From Sisyra terminalis (taxonomy: Eukaryota; Arthropoda; Insecta; Neuroptera; Sisyridae): a DNA stretch of 64,000 nt. Under the pieces are notes generated by a model. That model saw nothing but the letters and a program-made list of their open reading frames with translations, searched no databases and was not told where the DNA came from. Position 1 is the stretch's first letter, and the number at the start of each line of letters is the position of its first letter. Shown piece after piece: positions 1-11,600 of this stretch. The stretch is taken from positions 37,344,449-37,408,448 of the forward strand of contig OY292276.1 of the NCBI GenBank assembly GCA_958496175.1, in the 5' to 3' direction. A program made the translations under genes and the position numbers.

Positions 1-9
1 TCTTTTTTT

Positions 10-305
10 TTTGCTGATATTTGTAGAGTTGTGAGTGAAATAGTGATTAGATTCCCAGAATATTTGTTTTCATAATTAGCAAATGCATAAAAAGTGTAAA
101 GGGTAATAAAAGCATAGGAATTCTTTGTAAAATCCGAAACAGTATTTAATAACTACAATAAAATCAATATCACAGAAAATATTGTGGATACCAGGTTACA
201 AAGCTGTAAATGGTAACTAAAGGAGCGACAAATTAATCACGGAAACATGTTTGAACTTTCAATCGCAATTTCAAAATCTGAAAAAAGATCAATATATGTA
301 TAAAG
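10..305 (+). repeat. Dispersed repeat 'A', copy 1
   Basis: This stretch aligns by eye with 436-625 on the same strand and with 36423-36695 on the opposite strand. Shared landmarks, in order, are GCTGATATTTGTAGAGTTGTG, a GATTCC..GAAT block, a GCAAATGC.TAAA.AGTG block, GAAACAGTATT.AA, an AACATGTTT block and TTCAAAATCTGAAAAAA. There are no coding frames and no obvious terminal inverted repeats. It may be the 3' part of a retroelement or an old non-autonomous element. The family is not recognised. Confidence 0.7.
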
Positions 306-435
306 AATTGAAGAGTGCACCAAAAGGAGAGAAACTATTTGTTCAAACAATTAATAGTACATTACACATCGTACGATGACTAAGACTAAGGTTCATACTA
401 TTACATAGGAAGGATAAACATAATTACTAGAATAA

Positions 436-625
436 AATGGTGTCAACGGTGGTAAGATTCCAGGAATATTTATTTTTGTATTTAGCAAATGCGTAAAGAG
501 TAGCGAAAGAGTACAAATGATTAATAAATTAGAAACAGTATTAAATAACGCCAAAAAAACACAATCATCAATACATGTTTGTATTTTCACTCGTTATTTC
601 AAAATATGAAAAAAAATCAATAGAT
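436..625 (+). repeat. Dispersed repeat 'A', copy 2 (shorter)
   Basis: This second copy has the same orientation as copy 1 and lies about 400 bp downstream. It keeps the GATTCCAGGAATATTT block, GCAAATGCGTAAAGAGTA, GAAACAGTATTAAATAACG, ACATGTTTGTA and TTCAAAATATGAAAAAAA in the same order. The 5' block with GCTGATATTTG is missing or too diverged to see. The short ORF on the minus strand here is a by-product of AT-rich sequence. Confidence 0.65.
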
Positions 626-1317
626 ATATGTACGATATATGTCAATATATGTAGTTAGGTGGGTCACCTGAACTACGTGTTTAAGCGTCAAATGGTAAAA
701 TCAAACGAATATTATGTTTAAGGTAGTACTGAAGAAAATTGAAACATTCCCAGTAAGCATCCAATCCTTGACTAATAGCAACTATAAAAGAAAATTGGCC
801 AAAAATGTGCTTAAAAATGTTTCGTATGCATATGACTTTTTGTTTGTTAAATCTATACTAATATATAAAATTCTTACGTCTGTCTGTACATTTCGATTTT
901 GAACCCAATTTTAGGGTAAATATTTGTTTCAAGAGGCCCTTATTCCAAATTTAACATTTTAAAAATTTTTGTCTGTCTGTCTGTCTGTCTGTGTGTCCCG
1001 ATTTAACTAAAGAACGGAACAACCGAATTCAATGAACTTTGGTATTAAGATACAACACAATTTCCCACAGACTATAGACTACTTATTATTCCAAAAAAAT
1101 AATAAGGGAAGGTATTCCTTAGGGGTGAAAACATAAATTTTTACACTAGACATGTGAGTTATATATCATTGGAAAGGTAATTTAAAGTTAGAAAATAATC
1201 TGTAAAAATATTTTTAGTTGAACTGATAAAAAGCACAGTAAATTAAATTTAAATTTTGAAAAATTGTCTCTTTGCACTATAAACCTTTATATATATAACA
1301 CACATAGTTGATATTAA

Positions 1318-1382
1318 TAGCGTAATGGCTTACGTATCTAACATTCTGATGCTCCTAATTATAAAGACGTGGGTTCGAATCT
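1318..1382 (+). repeat. tRNA-like pol III box pair inside Helitron copy 1
   Basis: TAGCGTAATGG (1318-1328) fits an A box (TRGCNNARYNGG) and GGTTCGAATCT (1372-1382) fits a B box with one mismatch at the end. The two are about 54 bp apart from start to start, a tRNA-like distance. No acceptor-stem pairing or CCA is evident, so this is not a tRNA gene. It is best read as the head of an old tRNA-derived SINE captured by the Helitron, because the same boxes occur in the other copy. Confidence 0.6.
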
Positions 1383-1477
1383 TACAGTAACCTTTTTTTT
1401 ATTTTATTTTTTTACAAAATTGTTGTAAACAGATCCTTAGAGTTCCTCAAAGAGGACATATTAACGAAAAAAAGTAA

Positions 1478-1524
1478 TGGTAGTAGTAGTAGTAGTAGTA
1501 GTAATAATAATCATAATAGTAATA
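1478..1524 (+). repeat. GTA/ATA trinucleotide microsatellite
   Basis: A run of GTA repeats passes into AATAAT/AGTAAT repeats. It follows an A-rich stretch about 100 bp after the B box. The same A-rich plus GTAATA arrangement is at about 27070-27130 in Helitron copy 2, so it was already part of the ancestor and resembles the simple-repeat tail of a SINE. Confidence 0.85.
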
Positions 1525-2033
1525 AAACTTAAAGAAAAAACATTTTTAAAACTGTGCATACATAAAATCCTGTATTTATAGATTCCCTTTGACTGATGTA
1601 ATTTTAATATTCGATGTATTCCTTTTAAGAAGTAGACATCTGATAAGAATTTTTTGTTTGAATATTCCTACCCTAAAAAAGTAAAAAGGGTCACTAAGTT
1701 TGTATGAGAAAATGTAGAGTTAATCAACAATCGAAATTTTGAATTTAATAAGTGTAATTAATAAATAAATAATTAATTAATAATTTTATTCTAAGTAACA
1801 GTTTATTAAATGTGTCTTTTTAAAGTCGACAAAATAGTATTTTTAAGTATGATTATGTTTTTCGTAAAAGAAATAAAAAAATAATAATTTTCATATGCCA
1901 CTTCAAAAAGCAAATTTAAAGAGAAAATATAATCTACACCTACGTTACGCAGACGAAGTCGCGGGGATCAGCTAGTATTAATATAAGTATGAATCTAAAT
2001 ATGTTAAATGAAATATATATTTAAAAAAAAACC

Positions 2034-2160
2034 ACTGTTGGGTTCGATCCTCGTATCGAGCAAATTTTCGATATTTCTCGAATACGGACTTTTAATAACC
2101 ATAGAGTTGCTTAAGAGCTTAGTAGTTATTAAGCGACAAGTAGTTATAAATACCCATAAA
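2034..2160 (+). mobile_element. tRNA-derived SINE, 5'-truncated copy
   Basis: Homologous to the full SINE at 29915-30100, starting at CTGTTGGGTTCGATCCTCGT. It contains the B box GGTTCGATCC (2041-2050) and then the same body (TCGTATCGAGCAAATTTTC, GATATTTCTCGA, TAGAGT.GCT, AGTAGTTATAAA). The A-box half is missing. It lies 58 bp after the Helitron 3' end. Confidence 0.85.
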
Positions 2161-2177
2161 AACGTTCTGAATTTGTT

Positions 2178-2363
2178 ATAATAAAGCATAAATAAATTGG
2201 TAAAAATATTCAGAGGACTAGGATCAAATAATAATCAGTCAAAACTATTTATTACATGTGCAAATAGTTTTGACTGATTATTATTTGATTCTAGTCCTCT
2301 GAATATTTCTACCAATTTATCATCATCGAGGATCTGAAACTCTACAATAATAAAGCATAAATA
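2178..2363. repeat. 17-bp direct repeats bracketing a hairpin
   Basis: The sequence ATAATAAAGCATAAATA is present exactly at 2178-2194 and again at 2347-2363, flanking the foldback at 2192-2320. This could be a long target duplication or, more likely, the footprint of a replication or repair event that created the hairpin. Confidence 0.7.
2192..2320. repeat. Near-perfect hairpin, 59-bp arms, 11-nt loop
   Basis: Arms 2192-2250 and 2262-2320 are reverse complements apart from two positions, one of which would be a G.U pair in RNA and the other an A.C mismatch. The loop is ATTACATGTGC. Such pairing is far beyond chance in an otherwise decayed region and implies recent origin or constraint. Possibilities are a foldback or MITE remnant, a template-switch product, or a precursor of a microRNA or hairpin siRNA if transcribed. 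No open reading frame is implied. Confidence 0.9.
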
Positions 2364-4455
2364 TTCACGTATTCACGTATTCATATATACTCATTTTAAT
2401 AATCAATGAAAGATATTAATGAATTAATTTTCGCCAATCAATTTAAGGTAATAGGTACAAAGTTCACTCTAGTAGTTTATAAACAAATACATAATTTAGA
2501 GAATCATATGAAATCATTTAAATTATTTATATACAGATTAAAAAGGAATATTTTTCATTTTTAACAATGCAAGCAAATAATTAGTTTCAGTTGATTATTA
2601 TTAGTAAAGTTATCAATGATTTTCAATGAGTTCAATAATTAAAGTACATATATTTGTTTTTTTTTTGTATTTTTTCTGTACTTTTTCACAAGTTATATGT
2701 TTAAAACTCTTTCTTCAGTAGACTTTTAAGTAGTTTATCCGTCCACCTACCAAATTTTATATTATTTTGATTTAAATGCTTTGGAAATATTGTGACACAT
2801 GAATGAGTATTGTGTCGCTTTGTATAGGTACTTATTCGTTGATATAAAGTTGATAGAACATCTCAACTTCAAAGAGAAAGCTTAAACAAATATTTTTTTC
2901 TTTTCTAAAATAGGAAAATTAGATTATTTACAATATATTTGATACAACGTAACCGTTCACGAGTGTCCCATAGGTACAATATTCTAGAATTAAACGTTTT
3001 CTTCCTCAATAGATACAAATCTAATATTGTTAGCCGTTATCAACGAAACGAACCAGACAGGTTTTGACATATCTAAGTGCATATTTCTTGACACTGTTTT
3101 ATTATTGTCTGCTATAAAACAAAACAGTTACAAGATCCTTCTTTTATCTCTCGAGTGCTTATTTTTCCGAACAGCGCAATTTTACACTTGGACATGTTTA
3201 CAAGTTTAAATTATTACCATAAACGGTTTGATTTAATTCATTCTTTCACTAAAATGACTTCTTTCATTTTCTAGTACAACCATTTTCTCGGCCACAAAAT
3301 GTTTTCAACATATTAAGCCTTAAGATGATATATGTTATTTGAGATAATGTTCTCTAAACTTAATTTATGATTTCAACGATATATGCCGCTTTATTAACTC
3401 TATAGTAGTATTTGTATTAACAATATGATTTGATTATTGACTTCCGCTTTATGCCAAAAGTGTTGACCAGTAATGTTAATTACTAATTTCGCTATTGGAT
3501 TTGATATAAAAATTATATGGAAGTTTCTTTTTCGAGAACTCAAAACCAGTTATTAAATATTTTGGTTTGTTTTTATTTTCGTTTTATTTGCGAAGATAAG
3601 GCTGAAAATATTATCGAAATAAGACATTTCGCATCAATGGATTGCTAATAATAATCATTATTTTTTAATAAAGTACATTCAATATTTTCAGTACACTCGA
3701 AAGTCGCTGTTTTTCTTTCAACAATACGTGTATATTAAAGGATTGAAAAAAGTAACAATGAAAGATTAGCCTGAATTGAAAAAGGCTGAGACGTTCAGCT
3801 GGATTTTAGATATGTTATTTATTAAAAAAAAAAAATATAAAAAAGAAATTATTATGATTATTATTTTCTATCGTTGTAAAATATATATTTTGAAATTCTG
3901 TATTGTGTTGTTAAAGTATAGGTTCTTTTATTTCGATTTTACACAAAACGCACCTTTTATCGACACGCAAGGAAACGGTTTAAACTGTAGCAATATGTAT
4001 TTGTATTATTTTTAATTGGCAGCTACTTGGAAAGTTAATGAAAAATTTTAAATAAGATAGCTTTAAAAAGTCTTTTGTCAAAATAAGTACCTGCAAGGGC
4101 TTTGATTTAAGGAAAAAAATTAGTGGCAATAATAATGCAGGATATATCTACCTATATTCCACCAAATATACATGTTTAAATATGCTTGTTTGGTTATGAA
4201 TGGACCAAAATATAAAAAGGTATTGTACCTTTCAAAAATAAGATACAAATAGTGTTTTTTTTAAATGCTATTACATTACAATAATATAATAGGTACAATG
4301 AAACAAAAGCAGAAAAAAATATTTTCTTTTTTTTTTTTTTGTTATTAATGTACCCAGTATAGTCATATAAATGATGCCTATATGTACAAAGTCATAAATA
4401 AGTAGTGAATTTAACTTAAATAAAAAATATAATATAGAATGAGCAAAACTTTATA
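2364..4455. other. AT-rich stretch, no gene seen
   Basis: Only short frames of low-complexity composition are present. No splice-bounded exon, no TIR pair and no family I recognise was found here. Confidence 0.6.
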
Positions 4456-4783
4456 ATACTTAAGGATGCAACCGGATTTCTGGCTTAACTTTGCTGAACA
4501 TATAGGTTATCAAAAATCCAATTCATGGCTCTTACAGATATCCGTTAACCAATTTTTCTAAACAGGGAATTTAAATTGTATACCAACAAATAATAAAAGT
4601 ATATAAAACAACTCGCAGAACTGTCATAACATATACGTACCTAGTATGGAGTTTATTAAGTAAAACCAAATAGAAAACTATTCAAAGAACACATAACCAA
4701 TTAATAAGAAGGCTGGGAAACTATCCAGCAAAATATAGAATCTATGATCTGCACGAAGGACTAACTAAAGGTGGTACCTTAGT
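4456..4783 (+). pseudogene. LINE ORF2 relic: end of reverse transcriptase, Jockey/I-like
   Basis: The conceptual reading, with frame changes and stops, runs through a YLGM.LD..LNFAEHI-like block (seen as YLRMQPDFWLNFAEHIG), then YKTTRRTVITYTYLVW, then QRTHNQLIRRLGNYPAKYR. This order is the thumb/C-terminal end of non-LTR retrotransposon RTs (YLG..LD, YK..LRP...Y....W, LQ..QN..LR). At least two stops and a frameshift make it non-functional. A mid-RT piece of the same type follows at 4826-4918 in the wrong order. Confidence 0.8.
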
Positions 4784-4825
4784 ACCTAGCTAAAGTACCA
4801 CTAGATTAATATATATCCTGGTCTT

Positions 4826-4918
4826 AAAATAGAAGTAGTTTATAAATTGCAAAAATGTCCTAGCCAACTGATTAGAGTCATCAGTAACTACCTACACTCT
4901 CGATGACCTATAGAAGAA
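4826..4918 (+). pseudogene. LINE RT relic, internal segment out of order
   Basis: Translation gives VVYKLQKCPSQLIRVISNYL, matching the segment L.YKL...P..LI..I.SYL that in Jockey-like RTs lies well before the thumb region. Here it lies downstream of the thumb relic at 4456-4783. Either two copies are nested or an element was rearranged. Confidence 0.65.
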
Positions 4919-5269
4919 ATACCGAAAATACAAATATATGGTAAAAGATTAAAACATATTATCTTACTAAACTCATTACAGTAACAATATTCTGCATTTT
5001 TTAAGTAAGACAGGTAATTTTTCCTCAACATAAACATCAATTTACAATCCATTGTACTAACCCAAATCTGCTTGATCCTAGATCAGGATTTACGGACGCT
5101 GATTGCATGGTTTATGCAAGGTACATCAAACAGCAAATCAAATGAAAACAAAATATATATGTATTGTTCATATTAAGAAAAACAAATTTTATTTCATTAT
5201 TTATAATAAATTTAATTCTTAATTGTTACAAATTAAAAGTTTTATACCGCATTATTCTTAAAAATTAGA

Positions 5270-5476
5270 TAAACTCTACAGCAGTGATTCCAAATCTTAT
5301 ATCACTTGTGTATTCCTTAGCATCTGATAAAAAGTATTTTCATTTGAGCCATGTAGAATCAAAAACTATTTCCGGTAATCTTAAACAACTTTTCACGTAC
5401 CGTGGGCTGGAAATCGCAGGTTTACAAAAACATGAAGATGATATATATGCTTCGCCATCAACACTATTCTCTTCTT
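5270..5476 (+). CDS. Unrecognised 68-codon frame, possible terminal exon
   Basis: A frame open from just after a stop near 5267 to TGA at about 5476. Its composition is more protein-like than the surrounding low-complexity frames, with segments such as SGNLKQLFTYRGLEIAGL and a charged/serine end. A plausible acceptor (CTCTACAG, ending near 5281) lies at its start, and an AATAAA lies about 40 bp after the stop. No domain, homologue or upstream exon is recognised. It may be chance. Confidence 0.22.
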
Positions 5477-5559
5477 GAAATTATTATAATTTAAAAAATT
5501 TCACTATTGTTTCAAATAAATTAATATTTTCTTTAACTTTAACTTTGAATTTCAATAAT

Positions 5560-7780
5560 TTTTCATTAAATACATGTCATTTATTTTGAAAAAGATATAG
5601 GTCTATTTTACAGATTTTCTTTTTATATGCAGTGATTTCCGCAGGGATAAGTTTTTCATAGTATTTTAGAGAAAGAAGAATTTTTCTGGAGGTGAACTTC
5701 AGCAATTGTAAACAAAAAATTCTGCTATCCAACTGTTTTACGTTATTTATCTTATAATAGGACGTATGTTAGGCAAGTTTAGCCCAAAAAATAAAATATA
5801 ATATTTATGAATTTTTTATCGATAAATTATAAAATATTTGGTTATTTATAATAAATGTATATTGAAATAAATACAATGGAAGTTCACCAAATAAACAGTT
5901 AGTTTTTCATAAAATATTTGGGGTTTGAATTTTTGTAAACAATAATTTTACTTAATTTATAGATTTTATACATACCGACTGTGGTATTATATGGTATATT
6001 TCTTAAAATTTAGATATTTTCAAATTTAATTAGATGACAACATTTATTTTGTTGACGCTTAGAAGTGTTTATTGAAATTCAATTTGACCTTAAAAACAGT
6101 GAAATTTATATCAATTTAACAAGGTTTTACACATCTCAAACATTTATGGCCGTTTTAATATCTTTATTTATGTGCGATATAGTAAAACCATCGACTTGTC
6201 TTGTCGTCGGCTTTTGGAGTATATAAAAAAAAAAACACGTAAAAAGTCTCATAATTATGATTATTAATACAATTCGTCTTAGATAATAGGGACTGTAAAG
6301 ATATATTTTACAATTTTTTTTAAAAGTATTAAAAATATTCAATTTCATTAACATCGGAATAAATTATTATTAAAGTTTGAGATCAATGAACGAGATGAAC
6401 CGAATATAATTTTGATGCTGGTACACCGTTGATGATGAAAAATTAATTTACAAGTAGCTTATTTTTGGCTCAGCGGCATATGATTTTTTTCTTTCTTTCT
6501 TTCGTTTAAATTATTCATTAGAGAGCGCACAGAGGTATGATAAATTCTGGTTCGCGTAAGTGTAGGCAAAGTTCAGTTATAATAAATCACGTATGGATAG
6601 TTTGGTCGAAGAGAAAACATTCAATCGATCCCGAAGTGAATGTTATGTATGTTTGTTTGGGGAAAAAATTCGAACAATACCAATTAACGGTATGAAATTA
6701 GTCTGTTTTTTGTTTTGTTTTGTTGATGATGAGTAAATTACTGCTTATCGTATAGCTCAGAGCTAATTATTCCGTTAGTTATTAAATATTGTTCATACAC
6801 GCGTTCCATACTATCGATAATCAATATTAAAATTGATGAGATTTATGAATAGGTAAGATTTTTTGCAGGTTTTTTTCTTAGCTCCACTATTCGAGTCGAT
6901 CTTTTGGATATTATTGAATTTTGGGAACGAACTTTTCTTATTAGCAAATTAACTTTCCATTACGTACGACTTGCTTATGGAAACGGGAAACTTTATCAAC
7001 AAATTGATTAGTTTCGCATTTTTTTGTGTAGCGTTTGAAAGTTTTTTTTTCATTTAAAATCACTTCGTGATTGATTTTGATTAATCATATAGTTATCTAT
7101 TTAAAAATCTACTAGATTTTTTGTTTGATTTTCATATTTCTGATTATTGTTTTTGTTCACGCCAAAAATATCAATAATCTAAAGGTTACCGTTATCTTGT
7201 TATAAGCAAAAAATTGGATCTTTATGGAATTCCTGTTTTTATTTTTTGTTTTAGAAACATTCTTTAAAAATCGATTTACTTTACATTATTTGCAAAAAGA
7301 TAAATTTGTTATATATGAACAATACAGTCAATACTTTTATTAAATTTACCAGAGAAAAATTATGTAAAAATATGTTTCTTATAACAAAATTTTATGTAAG
7401 GGGGACTGTACTAAAGTTATTTTTGTCATATACTTTCTCGATTTTTTATATGGTTATAACTAGCCATCACCCTCCTGCTTTACTGGACGAATTATAGTAT
7501 CTAGACTTAAAATATTCAAAATATTTTTTGCCGCGATTTACAATCTATCCCCAGACATGAAGCGAATGGGATAAGAGAACAAATTAGGGAAAGCCGCACC
7601 CCTTAAGAGAAGTACCATAAGGTGTTTCAGTGTCTTTGAATGGAATTGTCCAGAAGATAGTTTTTTATTGATAGCCAGATAATTGGGGTGGTTTTGATGC
7701 AGTATATAAAGAAATACTCAAAATACTCAATGAAAGTATCTTAATATAAAGAGGTTTCATTTAAAGTACGTCTTTATAAA
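5560..7780. other. AT-rich stretch, no gene seen
   Basis: Long A/T runs and short frames only. One 72-codon minus frame at 6136-6354 is low complexity and is not supported by anything else. No transposon termini found. Confidence 0.6.
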
Positions 7781-7782
7781 CG

Positions 7783-8130
7783 ACATTCTTGTGCTTTATT
7801 TATTGTCATGGCGAAACAGAATTTTATGGAAAAGAGCGGTATTTTAAACTCGAATAGATATTCTGACAGTATAAGTTGTATCCGGAGTATAAACACTGAT
7901 TCACCTCGAAAGCAACCTGTAAATACACTGGCTCCTGCCAAGTTTTTCTGGTTCTATTGCATAACTTTGTCGGATGGAGATTTCGAAGTAGCATTATGGA
8001 AGCACTCAGTTTCTGGGTAAAAGTATAGGATGGAAAACTAGGTGGATTAAATGTAGTAAGGAGCTTTAAAGGATAGTTTATAGCATCTTCCGAATACACC
8101 AAAGTGTTCACGGATTTGTACTGGTGTTTT
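7783..8130 (-). pseudogene. Helitron Pif1-like helicase relic
   Basis: Reading the minus strand, a 95-codon frame contains the order INYP..LL..FNPP..P, then IMLLRNLHPTKLCNRTR. After a frame change comes IKFCFAMTINKAQ (about 7783-7835). These match the late helicase motifs of Helitron Rep-helicase proteins (NYP.EFLNSL.P.G.P.H, APIMLLRNL.P..LCNGTR, FAMTINKSQGQ). The normal GQ after NKAQ is replaced and the rest of the protein is gone, so the relic is dead. Rep and the upstream helicase motifs are absent within the window. It shows that autonomous Helitrons colonised this genome, which fits the non-autonomous Helitrons at 852-1975 and 26467-28125, but I cannot show that it belongs to the same family. 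Confidence 0.85.
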
Positions 8131-8439
8131 GATCATTCGAACGATATCAACGAAGTATCATTATTATTTCTTTTATAGCGGAAATAGCTTTGTTTCTATT
8201 TCAAATTCAAACAAATTCAAATCAAAAAAGTTATTCAATTTTCGACACTTTCAATTTAACGGCACTTGATTATTAAATTTAAAAGTTCGATTGTTGATCA
8301 GGCCAGTTAGTAATCTCATACAAATTTTAATGGTTAAAACAAAAGTGTAGGTAATTTAACTTCAACAGAAATGCAAATCATAGGCACAAGATCTGAGAAT
8401 TTGATGAATGACATCTATCAGCATTGAAACTCTTTAGGA

Positions 8440-8600
8440 CAGGGGTGTCCAGTGTGATTTTGTGGAGGGCTAGATTTAAGATTTTTACTTATAAAGTCAA
8501 AAGAAATGTCCAATGGTAAAACAATAGCAATAATTATAGACAGATGGTTTAAAATTTAACAAGTTCTTTAGCAGTCTTTAGCTATTTGTTTGACAGGCTT
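8440..8600 (+). mobile_element. Small hAT-type MITE, copy 1 (3' end decayed)
   Basis: Begins CAGGGGTGTCC, a typical hAT terminus, followed by TGATTTTGTGGAGGGC and AGATTTAAGA. It aligns with the reverse complement of 60664-60829. The far end is diverged, so the right boundary is approximate and no TSD could be assigned. It lies about 300 bp from the helicase relic. Confidence 0.7.
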
Positions 8601-11600
8601 GCCTAGGAACTGGGAAAATAATCTTTTGAACATCACTTTTTTAAACCTCGTGGAGGATTTTTTGGTTGCTGGATGGATGTTAGTGTTTGGACGTCTGGAT
8701 TTGTCTGGATTTGACAAATTTATTGTCTGCTAAATATTTAGTACACATTTTCAATTGAAAGATTTGAAATCTTACGTAAAATTATTATTACGTAAAAAAT
8801 TATTTAAAATACCTGCGATCGATTGACGACCTATTCGCGATCGACTAATGACTTTTTCGCGATCTACCGCGATCTATCGTTTGCAACAAACAAGTATTGG
8901 AATTCTATATGTTAAAAAATCTATGTCAATAAATATGGATAAAACTCCTCTACTAATAAGAATCAATTATTGAAGTAAACAACGATTGCATGCCAAAATA
9001 ATCAATTTAAAATAAAATTTGTTCTGCTTTTTTTCGTAGTACTTATTTTTTTCTTTAGTCGCTTTATAGTCACTTTAACTGCCAGGGTTATTATCCACTA
9101 TCATTCTTGAAACTCTTGCCCTTAGAACTTTAATACAAAACATCTTAATTTACACAAAATTTATAAGCCTTGAAATACCTCAGTCTCTTTCAGAAACCTT
9201 AATTTTGCCTTCCTATTACCTTGCACAGACAATCAGTCTTCTATTTTTAGAGGGATTCTTTCAACCTTCTTCCCTATGCCATTAGTATTTATTATAGTAC
9301 TTATGTAATCTAAAGTATGAGCTCCTGTAGACCATTATGCAAGGCAAAATAGTGAGAAATTGGGAAATAGGTCGAAAGAACGTATGATGGTTACGGAACC
9401 TGAAAGTCTGGTCTGGGTTAGATGTGGAAGACCTGTTCAGGTTAACCTCCGATAAAGAAAGTTTCATGGACTTCTGATTGGTCGCCTACGCTTGGTAACC
9501 AACACGATAGCTTAAGAAGAAGAACCTAAAAAAGGAGTCCTTAATTGTTAATTCCAGGGAAATTTAATTTTTATACAATTCATTTCCAAACTAGCAAACA
9601 ATAGATAAATAAATCATAAAAGAGATTTTAATCACTCTTAAAAATTAATAAATTATAGGATAGTTAATATTCTTGATTTTGATATTTTTTTATTGTAAAG
9701 CCTAGTTTCTCTAGTTAAGTGTAGTTTCTTTAGTGTGCAACAATGTTAATTTATACTGAAACTTACTAAGAGGTGCATGTATGTAGGATGTGGATATATG
9801 TATGAAAAGCCTCGGTGAATTATTTTTCCTTTTTAAACTTTAATTGGAAAATAACATATATTACTTAATGATCTGTAACAAATTTATTTACTGCAATCTA
9901 CATAAGAATCTATTTTTTTTCATTTTAATATACTTCCAGATGATTATACTGATAATTTCTGATCTGTAGGAAACAAAACACCGAGCAGACGCATAATTTT
10001 ATTTAAAACGGTTAAATTGCCTCAACGCCTGCCTACCTACTTTTTCCAATAAAATTATCGATTGTGCTAGATAAATAAAATACCCAGCTACATTGGTACA
10101 TGCATTTGAGCTTCTACCACACACGCATCCGTATTTCAAATGGCATTTTTCATGAATTTTTCCTTCAATAAATATTGAAAATCGCGATTAGAACACCATT
10201 AAATGGCTCACTTGCAGAGAAAACTTACACGATATTTTATTACTTCCTGAAAGTGCAGTTATAATCTCTGCACCGGCCCGAGCATTGATATTTACGATTA
10301 CATGAAACACGCGTGTCCACACGTGGTATGCATTATTTTCTTCTTTTTTTTTATTTTAATTTAGCAAATATAAAATCATAATATACAAAATAATCAAAGA
10401 AAATGTAAAATTCAATTTGTAAAATTACAATGTACTCTTACATATTTGCGTTTGGCTGTATGTATATGTATCTACTAAGAAAAAGATTTTTAAATTCCTT
10501 ATCATGACACTTGTTCATGGGAATATGACTACATAATTATTATAAGATCGTTCTTTTGACTGAAGACATGGCGTTAAGAAAAGATCTTTTAAATTACCTT
10601 CAATTCGTACAATGAATTAAAACGTGTTGACATTCAAGAAAAACAACAATATATCAAATAAACTGAATACGTGTTGTTCAAGTTACACGTGTTAAAAGCT
10701 GACATTAATTTATAGCGTTTAATTGTTAACTATAACAGACAAGCAAGAATATGAATTCAAAATAAAAATTATCAAAAAGAATAGTAATGTTCAGTTATAG
10801 AGTAACGTTAGTGATACTTCATAAGATAATAGCTAAATAAATATATCTACCAGTGATATTCAAGTATGAAAATTTAATATTATAATATAATACTTAATGC
10901 AATTACGTATAAAAGGAATTTAATATGATGCTTTTTAGTATCATATAAAATTTTTTCGAGATAATATAAGTTGTAATTTTTATAAGTATTAAATATTGCT
11001 ACATTATAATTATAAATTATAAACATCCATTTTAAAATTATTAATTAAACTTCGATTGGCATACGAACACCACAGGATTTACACATAATACCAAAACATT
11101 AGAATAATAAAAAATATTTTCGGTCAAACCGACTCGAGGCTTGATAAGCACTATAAACCTTTTCTCGAACTATTTCGACGTATTCGAAGTACTTCGAAAT
11201 ATTTTCAAATCTTCATAATTTCGACCTGATTAGCACTAGAGAGCTTTCAGGATAAGGTAACGTCGCCGTACTATATGAATATTTTAAGTTTTATTAGTCT
11301 AACCATCATATTTTAGAATTTATTATCCATAAACCGTTGTTAAATATTTAGCAAAGAGTTGGTTACCACAAATTTTTCCGTTGACATCTTTTTTTCGATC
11401 AAACAGTGCAATAGTAAAGCAACATTAGCGCAAAAACTGATCATAAAATATCCATATAACGACAAACTAGCTATTTACGCAAATTCACCTCTTTTCATTC
11501 ATCCAGAGGCAAATACCTATAGATTTGTCGAGACCCACTCATGAAAAAATATCCAAGATAAAATCAAAATTAACATAAAAGGCGGTTTTTAATGTTTCAT

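Larger units (their letters stand above)
852..1975 (+). mobile_element. Non-autonomous Helitron, complete (copy 1)
   Basis: The element starts with TCTATACTAATATATAAA and ends with GGGGATCAGCTAG. It sits between a host A (851) and T (1976), the A^T insertion preference of Helitrons, which make no TSD. A weak subterminal stem (GCAGAC-GAA-GTC.GC, 1949-1962) lies just before the CTAG end. A (GTCT)n run near 965-991 follows the 5' end, as in many insect Helitron-like non-autonomous elements. A second copy at 26467-28125 has identical termini and very similar flanking subterminal sequence. No Rep/helicase ORF is present, so it would need an autonomous partner. It carries a tRNA-like segment and a trinucleotide tail internally. 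Confidence 0.88.

Noticed and set aside
1318..1382. A functional tRNA gene
   Set aside because: Only A- and B-box similarity is present. No acceptor stem, anticodon arm or terminator arrangement, and it lies inside a transposon.
9282..9540. LINE C-terminal fragment (GRPVQ, RLRLVTNT, GAAGAAGAA end)
   Set aside because: Only a few scattered residues fit and no continuous motif order could be read. Left uncalled.
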